Shown here: positions 13,227 through 20,584 of the stretch, in pieces
Layout: each line of letters starts with the position of its first letter
How positions within the stretch are numbered: the stretch's first letter is position 1
IMG/VR virus record: IMGVR_UViG_3300047469_000106
Span: 1 to 27,150 of that record
From: a virus
Direction: 5' to 3' (one strand)
DNA length: 27,150 bases
Notes under the pieces: model-generated
Told to the model about the DNA's origin: nothing
The model's input: the letters and a program-made list of their open reading frames with translations, nothing else
Databases searched by the model: none
Translations under genes and position numbers: made by a program

Positions 13227-13255
13227 AATATACTAGGCAATGATTGCCTAGACAA
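13227..13255 (-). promoter_or_regulatory. Minus promoter with perfect operator in the spacer
   Basis: On the minus strand TTGTCT (13250-13255) and TATATT (13227-13232) are 17 bases apart. Overlapping the spacer and the edge of the -35 is the 8-3-8 inverted repeat CTAGGCAA-TGA-TTGCCTAG (13233-13251). A repressor there would block polymerase. It drives the operon 13178 to 11263. Confidence 0.8.
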
Positions 13256-13284
13256 GACAAAAACAGGTCCGTTTGTCTCTCGTG

Positions 13285-13320
13285 TTGCGATTAGCTGATG
13301 TATGGTTTGATAATAGAACC
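13285..13320 (+). promoter_or_regulatory. Plus promoter for the packaging genes, with 17-base element
   Basis: TTGCGA (13285-13290), 18 bases, then GATAAT (13309-13314) gives a plausible sigma70 promoter before the small terminase. The -10 sits in GGTTTGATAATAGAACC (13304-13320), one of four copies of this element. Confidence 0.7.
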
Positions 13321-13349
13321 TACCGTTATGCACTCGCACCGAGGCCGCC

Positions 13350-13892
13350 ATGACCACGAAGACCGCGACCAAGGCCAAACCCAAGGCCAAGGCACCAAGG
13401 AAGCCTAAAGCCACGCCCAGCGTCATGGGGCGCCCAACCAAGTACACACCCGAACTTTGCGACCTCATCTGTACCCAACTGGCTGCCGGCATGTCGTTGC
13501 GTACCGTGTGCGAACCGAAAAGCATGCCATCGGCGGTGTCGGTCTTTGCCTGGATGCGCAAGTATCCCGACTTTCTTAAGCAGTACGCGCGCGCGAAGGT
13601 TGAGAGCGCCGATGCCCTGGTTGAAGAGATGCTGGACATTGCCGACGACGGCCGCAATGACTGGATGGAAGTGTTCGACAAGGAAGGCGAATGCGTGGGT
13701 TACAAGGTCAACGGCGAGCACGTTCAGCGCTCAAAGCTGCGTGTCGATACGCGCAAATGGGCGGCCTCGAAGCTGTCACCGAAGAAGTACGGCGACAAGC
13801 TGGACTTGAACCACGACGTGAAGGAAGGCGGCGTGTTGCACGAATTGTTTGCCCAACTGTGCCCCAAAACCTTTGGACCGGTGCTGGAATGA
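13350..13892 (+). CDS. terS: Terminase small subunit, Sf6-type
   Basis: The protein has 180 residues. After a lysine/alanine-rich N-terminal tail (TKAKPKAKAPRKPKATPS), residues 27-75 carry the DNA-recognition helices seen in Sf6 gp1-like subunits (GRPTKYTPELCDLICTQLAA, then SVFAWMRKYPDFLKQYARA). Residues 80-150 (ALVEEMLDIADDGRNDWMEV through WAASKLSPKKYGDKLDLNHD) form the oligomer ring and central domain. The subunit recognises the packaging site and controls the large subunit. The start has GAGG upstream. Its stop overlaps the start of a 23-residue leader ORF that precedes the large subunit. Confidence 0.9.
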   Translation: MTTKTATKAKPKAKAPRKPKATPSVMGRPTKYTPELCDLICTQLAAGMSLRTVCEPKSMPSAVSVFAWMRKYPDFLKQYARAKVESADALVEEMLDIADDGRNDWMEVFDKEGECVGYKVNGEHVQRSKLRVDTRKWAASKLSPKKYGDKLDLNHDVKEGGVLHELFAQLCPKTFGPVLE

Positions 13893-13960
13893 GCGCCTAC
13901 GCGAAATCTGAGCAAGTGGCTGGGTGGTTGCCCGCCACTTTTCACGTAGGAGCGCGCTAA
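13889..13960 (+). CDS. 23-residue leader peptide between terminase genes
   Basis: ATG 13889 overlaps the small-terminase stop (ATGA) and opens 23 codons (MSAYAKSEQVAGWLPATF and five more) ending in TAA directly followed by the large-terminase ATG. Almost the whole frame lies inside the hairpin at 13893-13955. Ribosomes translating it would melt the stem and free the next ribosome site. It may instead be a by-product of the stem. Confidence 0.5.
   Translation: MSAYAKSEQVAGWLPATFHVGAR
13893..13955 (+). promoter_or_regulatory. Long hairpin covering the large-terminase ribosome site
   Basis: Inner stem AAGTGGC(T)GGG / CCCGCCACTT (13914-13924 and 13931-13940) with a six-base loop is extended by GCGCCTACG.GA (13893-13904) pairing with TC.CGTAGG..GCGC (13942-13955), with small bulges and one eight-base internal loop. 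The AGGAG ribosome site of terL (13948-13952) is inside the outer stem. It could be a translational switch, a packaging site, or a degraded REP-like element. Confidence 0.7.
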
Positions 13961-15541
13961 ATGGCCGCTGTCATGGCGTTCAAGGCCATCGAGGACATGA
14001 ACATTGACGAGTTCGCGCAGGCGCTGGCCGACCCGCATTGGCGCATGTCGAACCTGTATTACATCCGCACCAAGGACGCCGCGGCTGACGACGACGAGGA
14101 CGAGGACGCCCAAGGCGTGGTGGTGAAGTTCAAGCCGAACCGGGCGCAGAAGGCGTTGATGAGTCGCTTGTGGTATCGCAACCTGATCCTCAAAGCGCGT
14201 CAGTTGGGCTTCACGACCTGGATTCAAATCTACTTTCTCGACGTCGCGCTGTTCACCCCGAACCTCAACCTTGGCGTGCTGGCCCACACGGAGGACGCGG
14301 CCAAGAAGATCTTCAAAAAGATTAAGTTCGCCTACGACCGCTTGCCCCCGGCACTGCGCAAGGCGATGCCATTGACCACCTGCAGCGTGATGGAAATGAC
14401 GCTGGCCAACGGCTCAACCATCCAGGTCGGCACATCGATGCGCGGCGACACCATCCATTATCTGCACGTCAGCGAGTACGGCAAAATCTGTGCGATGTAC
14501 CCGCTACGCGCCGAGGAAATCGTCACGGGTACGTTCCCGGCCGTGCCGGACACCGGGATTATCTTCATTGAGTCGACCGCCGAAGGCCGTGGCGGGGACT
14601 TTCACGACAAGGCCAACCGCGCCGAGGCGTTGCAGGAGCTGGGCGCACCCCTTCGGCCTAAGCAGTTCCGCTTTCACTTCTTTCCGTGGCACGACGAGGC
14701 CGGTTATCAGTGCGACCCGGCCGGCGTGATCATCAGCAAGAAGGAGCACGAATACTTCGACGAGCTGGAGAGCAAGCTGGGCAAGGTCATCAGACTGGAG
14801 CAGCGCGCATGGTGGATCGTCACCCGCGACGAGCTGTTCAGCGGCCAAGATGAACGGATGTGGCAGGAATACCCGTCGACATCCAAAGAAGCCTTCCAGC
14901 AGTCAGCCGAAGGCACCTACTACAAGATGCAATTGGTGGCCGCCCGCAAGCAGAAGCGCATCACCACCGTGCCGTATCACCCCGGCCTGCCGGTCAATAC
15001 GTTCTGGGACATCGGCCACAGCGACGGCTGCGCCATCTGGCTACACCAGCGCGTGGGCCAGCGCGACAACTTCATTGGCTTCATTGAGGGATGGGTTGAG
15101 CCGTACAGCTACTTTGTCGCGGAGCTTCAGAGGACCGGCTACGTGTGGGGCACGCATTACCTACCGCACGACGGCAATCACATCAGGCAGGGCGAGGACG
15201 TCAACAAGAGCCCCAAGCAGATGCTCGAAGACCTGGGCCTACGCCACGTCGAAGTGGTCCCCCGTGTCAGCGAACTACAGCACGGCATTCAGGCCACGCG
15301 GGATGCGTTCAGCAGCTACTGGTTTGACGAGGTGGCGTGCAAAGAAGGCCTGCAACACATCGAGTTGTATCGCAAAGCCTGGAGCGTGCAGACGCAGACA
15401 TGGACCGATCGCCCGTTGAAGGACGGCCACACCGAAGCCGCCGATGCCCTACGGCAACACGCGCAGGGCTACGTCGATCATGGCCCGCAGAAGTCAGCCG
15501 CCAGTGTGCGCGGCACCCGCAAGAGCTGGAGAGTGTCATGA
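13961..15541 (+). CDS. terL: Terminase large subunit
   Basis: The protein has 526 residues: the ATPase and nuclease of the DNA packaging motor at the portal. A non-classical Walker A lies at 78-86 (KARQLGFTT), with the lysine ahead of the loop as in many phage terminases. A Walker B-like strand ends in HVSEYG (169-174) with glutamate 172 as likely catalytic residue, and the coupling motif ESTAEG is at 204-209. The RNase H-like nuclease domain shows D350 (TFWDIGHSDG), D404 (LPHDG) and D495 (EAADAL). Length fits the family. ATG 13961 follows the leader-peptide stop without a gap; the ribosome site AGGAG is about ten bases upstream, inside a hairpin. The stop overlaps the next gene (ATGA). Confidence 0.96.
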   Translation: MAAVMAFKAIEDMNIDEFAQALADPHWRMSNLYYIRTKDAAADDDEDEDAQGVVVKFKPNRAQKALMSRLWYRNLILKARQLGFTTWIQIYFLDVALFTPNLNLGVLAHTEDAAKKIFKKIKFAYDRLPPALRKAMPLTTCSVMEMTLANGSTIQVGTSMRGDTIHYLHVSEYGKICAMYPLRAEEIVTGTFPAVPDTGIIFIESTAEGRGGDFHDKANRAEALQELGAPLRPKQFRFHFFPWHDEAGYQCDPAGVIISKKEHEYFDELESKLGKVIRLEQRAWWIVTRDELFSGQDERMWQEYPSTSKEAFQQSAEGTYYKMQLVAARKQKRITTVPYHPGLPVNTFWDIGHSDGCAIWLHQRVGQRDNFIGFIEGWVEPYSYFVAELQRTGYVWGTHYLPHDGNHIRQGEDVNKSPKQMLEDLGLRHVEVVPRVSELQHGIQATRDAFSSYWFDEVACKEGLQHIELYRKAWSVQTQTWTDRPLKDGHTEAADALRQHAQGYVDHGPQKSAASVRGTRKSWRVS

Positions 15542-15762
15542 CCGCAGAGCAGTTTGTGTATTGGTTGCAGGGGTTCGCCGAGTTGAACGGCGAGCGACCC
15601 ACGCCGGAGCAGTGGAAAGCCATCAACGAGCACCTGCAAACCGTGTTCGTGAAGACGACGCCGGCCTATACGCCGTTTCCTGGCCCCGGCATCCGCACGC
15701 TGGGGTTGCGCCCGAGTTACTGGTTGCCCAACGACCCATCCAGCCCTGTCATTACCTGCTGA
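15538..15762 (+). CDS. Conserved small phage protein
   Basis: The protein has 74 residues starting in the ATGA overlap with the large terminase. The N-terminus EQFVYWLQGFAELNGERPT then PEQWKAINEHLQTVFVK is a short conserved helical pair found in many tailed phages, often near replication or packaging genes; its role is unknown. The C-terminal tail is proline-rich. Its stop codon lies within the stem of the terminator at 15745-15766. Confidence 0.83.
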   Translation: MTAEQFVYWLQGFAELNGERPTPEQWKAINEHLQTVFVKTTPAYTPFPGPGIRTLGLRPSYWLPNDPSSPVITC

Positions 15763-15774
15763 CAGGCCTTTTTG
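15745..15774 (+). terminator. Rho-independent terminator
   Basis: CCTGTCA (15745-15751) and TGACAGG (15760-15766) form a seven-pair stem with an eight-base loop, followed by CCTTTTTG. The stop codon of the upstream gene is part of the right arm. It ends the terminase transcript. Confidence 0.85.
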
Positions 15775-15785
15775 CCGTCACTTGT

Positions 15786-15802
15786 GGTTAGATAATAGAA
15801 CT
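15786..15802 (+). promoter_or_regulatory. 17-base promoter/operator element
   Basis: GGTTAGATAATAGAACT, with GTCACTT-GT immediately upstream, the same arrangement as at 16294. GATAAT would serve as -10, but no -35 is seen at 16-18 bases, suggesting an activator or a different polymerase contact. It lies just after a terminator and before the gene at 15848. Confidence 0.6.
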
Positions 15803-15847
15803 GAGATAGGATTAAGAGCACCACACACAACCTGCTAGAGGTTTTCT

Positions 15848-16255
15848 ATGCCGCTCAGTTACGCATTGCCGACTCAAATCGTCACCGCATGGCCGCAGGA
15901 GCAGGACGGCGAGCCAGGGTATGCCGTGCTGGACATCAACGGCACGAAGAGCTGGAGCCCCAAGGAGGTAGTCGACAAGACGTGGTTGCCCCTCGGTTAC
16001 ATCGATCATCTGGCCCCGCATGAACAACGATTGGTCGCGCACGTCGAGCAGATGGTGCAACGCACGGAGCAACTTGAAGGCTACATGGAGACGCAGCGCT
16101 TCGCCGATCTAGTCGAGGACGACCAAGACCTGATCCACGCGCAGTTCGACATTATGAACGTGTACCTCGGCGTGTTGCGTGAGCGCATCGAGCAGTCGCC
16201 CATCAACGAGAAGGAAGACCAGGACGACGACGATTCGCCCTACGAAGAGGAATGA
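15848..16255 (+). CDS. Paralogue A, crAss001_48-related-like protein
   Basis: The protein has 135 residues with ribosome site AGAGG. N-terminal block: IVTAWPQEQDGEPGYAVLD then SWSPKEVVDKTWLPLG. C-terminal helices: LAPHEQRLVAHVEQMVQR then LEGYMETQ..., IMNVYLGVLRERIE, resembling the small helical crAss001_48-related phage family. It ends in an acidic tail. It is 500 bases upstream of a clear paralogue and has its own terminator and 17-base element, so it may be a moron. The SWSPK block also occurs in other phage proteins. The function is unknown; anti-defence is a speculation. Confidence 0.8.
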   Translation: MPLSYALPTQIVTAWPQEQDGEPGYAVLDINGTKSWSPKEVVDKTWLPLGYIDHLAPHEQRLVAHVEQMVQRTEQLEGYMETQRFADLVEDDQDLIHAQFDIMNVYLGVLRERIEQSPINEKEDQDDDDSPYEEE

Positions 16256-16260
16256 TCCAC

Positions 16261-16284
16261 AAGGCGCCCGTGCGCCTTTTTTTT
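16261..16284 (+). terminator. Rho-independent terminator
   Basis: AGGCGC (16262-16267), loop CCGT, GCGCCT (16272-16277), then a run of eight T residues. It closes the single-gene unit 15848-16255. Confidence 0.92.
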
Positions 16285-16293
16285 GTCACCAGT

Positions 16294-16310
16294 GGTTCGA
16301 TTACAGAACT
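16294..16310 (+). promoter_or_regulatory. 17-base promoter/operator element
   Basis: GGTTCGATTACAGAACT, preceded by GTCACCAGT as at 15786 (GTCACTTGT). It lies ten bases after the terminator T-run and before the gene at 16368. No consensus -35 is present. Confidence 0.58.
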
Positions 16311-16367
16311 ACCAGTGTGGAATATAGCACCATTCGACGCCAGTTCAACCCATACGGAGTCAGACGA

Positions 16368-16736
16368 ATGATCCAGTACGTCACCAGCAACATCGTCAGC
16401 GCATGGCCCGAGGCCCGGCAGGACAGGCCCGGCTACGGCATTCAGCACGCCGATGGCTACCGCAGTTGGTGCCCGAAGGAGCCCTTCGAGGCCTCATCGA
16501 TCGTGCTGGGCAACATCGACGACCTCAAGCCGCACCAGCAGCGGATGTCCGCCGAACTGCAACAACTGGATCAGCGCATCGACGCCTTGGCCGACTTTCT
16601 CATTAGCGACGACGCCGTGGCCAAAGCGGGCGTGAAAGAAGTCGAGCTGATGAGGCTTCAGCTTTACGCCATGGAGCTGTATTTCGCGCACCTGTACCAG
16701 CGTGTCGGCCTGTTCATGGACGACCCCGATGAATAA
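16368..16736 (+). CDS. Paralogue B of the gene at 15848
   Basis: The protein has 122 residues with ribosome site GGAG. It aligns along its whole length with the protein at 15848: IVSAWPEARQDRPGYGIQHA and SWCPKEPFEASS against IVTAWPQEQDGEPGYAVLD and SWSPKEVVDKTW, then LGNIDDLKPHQQRM against LGYIDHLAPHEQRL, then a shared heptad helix and YFAHLYQRVGLF. The two copies are now quite diverged, so the duplication is old or the second copy was gained separately. Its end overlaps the next gene by eight bases, so unlike copy A it runs into the structural operon. Confidence 0.8.
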   Translation: MIQYVTSNIVSAWPEARQDRPGYGIQHADGYRSWCPKEPFEASSIVLGNIDDLKPHQQRMSAELQQLDQRIDALADFLISDDAVAKAGVKEVELMRLQLYAMELYFAHLYQRVGLFMDDPDE

Positions 16737-17160
16737 GCCGGTGCTCGACCTGACCAACCGCCACTTCACCCGCGTGCTGGGCGACATCACGTTGATTGGC
16801 ACCTGGTACGGCGAAGACATCGACGAGTCGGAACCGGTGCTGTGCCTTGTGCCGACGTTCCGTGTGCTGTTCGACGGCGTGGCCCTGCGCAGCAAACCGT
16901 GTTGCGTGTCCCTGTCGGCCGCCTACCTGTACGACGACCCCCGCTACCTACTCGCCAGAGCCATGGAGTTCGCCCAGTTGCTGGGTTTCGAGGACTCGAT
17001 GCAACGCACCCACAAGATCGCCGAAGCCATTCACGGCTCCCTACTCGACCTGATCGCCATGCCCCCGCGCCCGGTGCTGGGTTCGTTTGCCGGTGCCGAC
17101 GCGACTGTCACGGACGAATCAGGCCGGCAGACGACCGTTGCCCTGCACACACACTATTAA
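16729..17160 (+). CDS. Conserved phage protein upstream of portal
   Basis: The protein has 143 residues from ATG 16729. Pattern: FTRVLGDITLIGTWYGEDID, then LCLVPTFRVLFDGVALRSKPCCVSLS, then MEFAQLLGFEDSMQRTHKIAEAIHGSLLDLIAMPPRP. A protein with this order (GTW near the start, PCVV/CCVS-type strand, AxxLGF helix, MPPRP) is usually encoded next to the portal in podovirus-like phages. The role is not established. A good ribosome site for the portal follows after the stop. Confidence 0.82.
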   Translation: MNKPVLDLTNRHFTRVLGDITLIGTWYGEDIDESEPVLCLVPTFRVLFDGVALRSKPCCVSLSAAYLYDDPRYLLARAMEFAQLLGFEDSMQRTHKIAEAIHGSLLDLIAMPPRPVLGSFAGADATVTDESGRQTTVALHTHY

Positions 17161-17172
17161 GGAGTAAGGCCC

Positions 17173-19464
17173 GTGTTCGACTTGGCAAGCGAAGACCACA
17201 CCCGCAAACAGAATGGCTTGGCTTCGCGCATTGCCGATGAAGAGGCCGTGTATGGCGACGACGCTGAAGTAGAGCGGGCCATTGACCCGTTCGACACCGA
17301 GGAAAACGTCGACCTTCACGGGCGCCTGCTGGGTTACTACCAGCGTGAACTGGACCGGCAGAACGACAACCGCCTGCAACAAGCGATCGATGAGGATTAC
17401 TACGACAACGATCAATGGAGCGAGGCCGACGCCGAGCAACTGAAGGAACGGGGCCAAGCGGCTATTTGCTACAACGTCATCACGCAGAGCATCAACTGGG
17501 TGATTGGCAGCGAGAAGCGCGGACGCAGCGACTTCAAGGTGTTGCCACGCGGGAAGGAGGACGCCAAGCCCGCGCAGAAGAAGACCCAGCTACTCAAGTA
17601 CCTGTCGGACGTCAACCACACGCCGTTCAACCGCAGCCGCTCGTTTGAAGACGCCGTGAAGGTGGGAGTGGGCTGGATTGAGTCCGGTGTGACCGACCGC
17701 GACGACGGCGAGCCGATCTACAACCGCTACGAGTCGTGGCGCAACATCTTGTGGGACAGCGCCTCGACCGAGTTCGACCTGTCAGACGCCCGCTACGTCA
17801 TCCGCGTGAAGTGGATCGACCTCGACGTCATCACCGCCATGTTCCCCAACCGGGCACGCATGCTGGAGCGCTCAGCCAGTACGAGCGAACGCTTCGGCAC
17901 GGACCTCGCGAACGGCGATGAAGTCATGGACTGGGCAGAGGACGAGCGCGAAACGCTGGCCCGTGGCGTGTCTGACCATTCTGTCGATCGTCAGCGCGTG
18001 CGCGTGATCGAAGTCTGGTTTCGCAAGCCCGAGCGCGTGCAGAAGATCATCGCCGGCAAGCGCCGTGGCGAAGAGTTCGACCCCGAAGACCAAACCCATG
18101 TCGCCCTGGTGCAAGGCAGCGAGTCGGTGGTAGCCGAACGCATGGCCATGACCATGAACCTGTGCGTCATGACCACGACCGGCATCTGCTACATCGGCCG
18201 TTCCCCGTACAAGCACAACAAGTTCCCGTTCATTCCCGTGTGGGGCTACCGCCGAGGCCGCGACAACTTGCCCTACGGCATGATCCGGTCCATGCGCGAC
18301 ATCCAGGACGACATCAACAAGCGCGCATCCAAAGCCCTGTTCATCCTGTCGACCAACAAAACCATCATGGATCGCGGCGCCGTCGACAACCTGGCCGAGT
18401 TCATGGAGGAAGTCAGCCGGCCGGACGGCGTGATCATCAAGAACCCCGGCAAACAGCTTGAGCTGAACGTCGACCGTGACCTAGCCCCGGCGCACATGGA
18501 GTTCATGAGCCAGTCGATTGGCATGATTCAGTCGATTTCAGGCGTCACCGACGAGCTGATGGGCAAGACCACCAACGCCAAGTCAGGCGTGGCCATCCAA
18601 GCCCGGCAAGATCAGGGCAGCAAGTCCACCTCGAAGCTGTTCGACAACCTTCGCTTCGCCTTCCAAATCGACGGCGAGGTCACGCTCTCCCTGTGCGAGC
18701 AGTACATGGGCGACGAGAAGCAGTTCCGCATCACCAACGAGCGCGGCACGCCCGAGTTCGTGGACATCAACACCGGCCTGCCGGAAGACGACATCACCAA
18801 GACCAAAGCCGACTTCATCATTTCCGACAGCGAATGGCGTGCGTCCCTGCGTCAGGCCCAGGCCGAACAACTCACGCAGATGATGCCGACCCTGCCGCCC
18901 GAAGTGCAGATGGTCCTGCTTGACCTCCTGATTGAAGAGCTGGACTTGCCGAACGGCGAGGAAATGGTGAAGCGCATTCGCCAAATCACCGGCATGCGCG
19001 ACCCGGACGCCACCGAGTTGACCCCGGAAGAGCAGCAGGCCCAGCAGGCCGCCGCCGAAGCCGCGCAATACCAGAAGCAGATGGCCGATGCGCAACTGCG
19101 CAACCTCAACGCCAAGACCGCCAAGGAAGAAGCCGCCGCGCAGAAAACGATGGTCGACACCGTGGTCGGCAACGTCGGTGCGCAGCAGAAGGCCGTCGAG
19201 ACGGCACAGGTCGCCACGCTCAACCCCGCCATCTTGCCCGTCGCCGATGCCCTGTTGCACGAAGCCGGCTACGTCTCGAAATCCGAAGAAGAAGCCCAGC
19301 AGGTCATGGCGCAAGAGCAGCAGGCCCAGCAGCAGGCCATGCAGGAGCAACAGGCCATGCAAGAGCAGGCCATGCAAGAGCAGCAGGCCCAACAACAACC
19401 CCAAGTCCCAGGCGCAGCCGAGCAAATGCAGCAAGGCATCCCCGTGCCCGGCGCCCCGCAATGA
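17173..19464 (+). CDS. Portal protein, P22-type
   Basis: The protein has 763 residues from GTG 17173 with GGAGTAA upstream. It forms the dodecameric ring at one head vertex through which DNA is packaged and ejected. Family features: N-terminal DLHGRLLGYYQRELDRQNDN, QSINWVIGSEKRGRSDFKVL, later FIPVWGYRRGRDNLPYGMIR and the conserved ITGMRDPDATELTPEEQQAQ towards the C-terminus. Length is close to P22 gp1 (725) plus a long glutamine/alanine-rich tail of repeated QQAMQEQ units (about 700-745), the equivalent of the portal barrel or an extra extension. It follows the conserved small gene and precedes the scaffold gene. Confidence 0.95.
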   Translation: MFDLASEDHTRKQNGLASRIADEEAVYGDDAEVERAIDPFDTEENVDLHGRLLGYYQRELDRQNDNRLQQAIDEDYYDNDQWSEADAEQLKERGQAAICYNVITQSINWVIGSEKRGRSDFKVLPRGKEDAKPAQKKTQLLKYLSDVNHTPFNRSRSFEDAVKVGVGWIESGVTDRDDGEPIYNRYESWRNILWDSASTEFDLSDARYVIRVKWIDLDVITAMFPNRARMLERSASTSERFGTDLANGDEVMDWAEDERETLARGVSDHSVDRQRVRVIEVWFRKPERVQKIIAGKRRGEEFDPEDQTHVALVQGSESVVAERMAMTMNLCVMTTTGICYIGRSPYKHNKFPFIPVWGYRRGRDNLPYGMIRSMRDIQDDINKRASKALFILSTNKTIMDRGAVDNLAEFMEEVSRPDGVIIKNPGKQLELNVDRDLAPAHMEFMSQSIGMIQSISGVTDELMGKTTNAKSGVAIQARQDQGSKSTSKLFDNLRFAFQIDGEVTLSLCEQYMGDEKQFRITNERGTPEFVDINTGLPEDDITKTKADFIISDSEWRASLRQAQAEQLTQMMPTLPPEVQMVLLDLLIEELDLPNGEEMVKRIRQITGMRDPDATELTPEEQQAQQAAAEAAQYQKQMADAQLRNLNAKTAKEEAAAQKTMVDTVVGNVGAQQKAVETAQVATLNPAILPVADALLHEAGYVSKSEEEAQQVMAQEQQAQQQAMQEQQAMQEQAMQEQQAQQQPQVPGAAEQMQQGIPVPGAPQ

Positions 19465-19495
19465 GCACCGCTACCCACTGAACTGAGGTATTGAA

Positions 19496-20371
19496 ATGTC
19501 GACTGAAAATGCAGGTATGACCGAAGCGGAACTGGCCGCCATGGACGAGCTGAACGAGCAGATCGAGAGCGCCAGTGACGACGACCCGGTGTTTAACGCC
19601 GATGAAGCCGTGCGCAGCAAGCAGACGGCCGAAGACGCGGGCACGCTGATCGACAAGAGCGAGCCACGCACCGAGCCGGAAGTTGAGGCGAAGGTTGAGG
19701 CTGACCCGGCCAAGGCAGAGCCGGCGCCTGTCGAAGCCGTGACGCATCAGCCGTTGTTCGTGTCGCAAGTCCCCGAAGGCGCGACCGAACGCCTGACCAA
19801 GATCGTCGATGAGAAGGTCGCACTGACCGCCCTGTTCGACGACGGCGAGCTGACCGGCACTGAGCTGAATACCGCCCTGGACAAGCTCAACGATGAAGCG
19901 CTTGAGATCAAGATGGCCGTGGCCGAGGCGCGCATTGCCGAAAAGATGGAGGTCCAGCGCATCACCAACGAGCGCACGCTGGAAATCACCACGTTCCTGA
20001 AGGACGTGCAGATTCCCAACGACCCCAAGAACCTACGCTTTCAGACGCTGAACCAAGCCGTCATCGCCGTGGCCAGTGATCCAGTCAACGCCGAGTTGGG
20101 CGCGACGGAAATCATGCAGAAGGCCCACGACCTGTGCGTCAAGGAAGGCGTGTTGCCGGCGAAGTCAGGCAGCAAGGTCGAGCCGAAGAAGGCCGCACCG
20201 AAGGCGATCAACGCACCGCCAACGCTGGCCAGCCTGCCGGCCTCGGACATTTCGGAAACGGACGAGAACCGCTTTGCGCACCTCAACCGCATGGGACCGG
20301 ACGCCCGCGAGAAGGCCTTTGCCAAGATGAGCGAGGCTGACCAGTACGCTTACCTGTCCGCAGGAGCCTAA
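19496..20371 (+). CDS. Capsid scaffolding-like protein
   Basis: The protein has 291 residues, with GAGG in the ribosome site. The acidic N-terminus (ELAAMDELNEQIESASDDDP), a proline/alanine linker, a helical middle (LTALFDDGELTGTELNTALD, EALEIKMAVAEARIAEKME) and a C-terminal segment with MGPDAREKAFAKMSEADQ fit a podovirus scaffolding protein placed between portal and capsid genes. It should direct capsid assembly and leave the head before or during packaging. A head-completion role is the alternative. It is followed four bases later by a CsrA-like gene. Confidence 0.85.
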   Translation: MSTENAGMTEAELAAMDELNEQIESASDDDPVFNADEAVRSKQTAEDAGTLIDKSEPRTEPEVEAKVEADPAKAEPAPVEAVTHQPLFVSQVPEGATERLTKIVDEKVALTALFDDGELTGTELNTALDKLNDEALEIKMAVAEARIAEKMEVQRITNERTLEITTFLKDVQIPNDPKNLRFQTLNQAVIAVASDPVNAELGATEIMQKAHDLCVKEGVLPAKSGSKVEPKKAAPKAINAPPTLASLPASDISETDENRFAHLNRMGPDAREKAFAKMSEADQYAYLSAGA

Positions 20372-20375
20372 CACC

Positions 20376-20573
20376 ATGCTGCGACTCGACCTCAAACCCG
20401 GCGAAAGCGTGCGAATCGGCGAAGGCCCGAACGCTGTGGTCATGACCCTTGAAGACAAATCAGGCCGCAACGCCCGTGTCGCCTTTGATGCCGATCGCAG
20501 CGTGAAAATCACCCGTGTCAGTGAGGATGCTAGCCCGGCGCAGTTCATGCGCCAGGGGCTGATAGGGGCTTAA
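20376..20573 (+). CDS. CsrA/RsmA-like small protein
   Basis: The protein has 65 residues with AGGAG upstream. Its first fifteen residues (MLRLDLKPGESVRIG) align with the first strand and turn of CsrA (MLILTRRVGETLMIG), and the remainder (AVVMTLEDKSGRNARVAFDA then DRSVKITRV) follows the CsrA strand order. CsrA proteins bind GGA motifs in mRNA leaders to control translation. The two RNA-contacting arginines of strand 1 are replaced by Leu-Lys and the last-strand arginine is shifted, so RNA binding may be altered. It lies directly before the capsid gene, whose leader has GGA hairpins. Family assignment is moderately sure; function is inferred. Confidence 0.7.
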   Translation: MLRLDLKPGESVRIGEGPNAVVMTLEDKSGRNARVAFDADRSVKITRVSEDASPAQFMRQGLIGA

Positions 20574-20584
20574 AACACTGGCGG

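Noticed and set aside
18583-19461. Minus-strand frame of 292 codons rich in leucine and histidine (LLLHGLLLHG)
   Set aside because: It is the reverse reading of the glutamine-rich portal tail and body; no ribosome site, and the portal is clearly coding.
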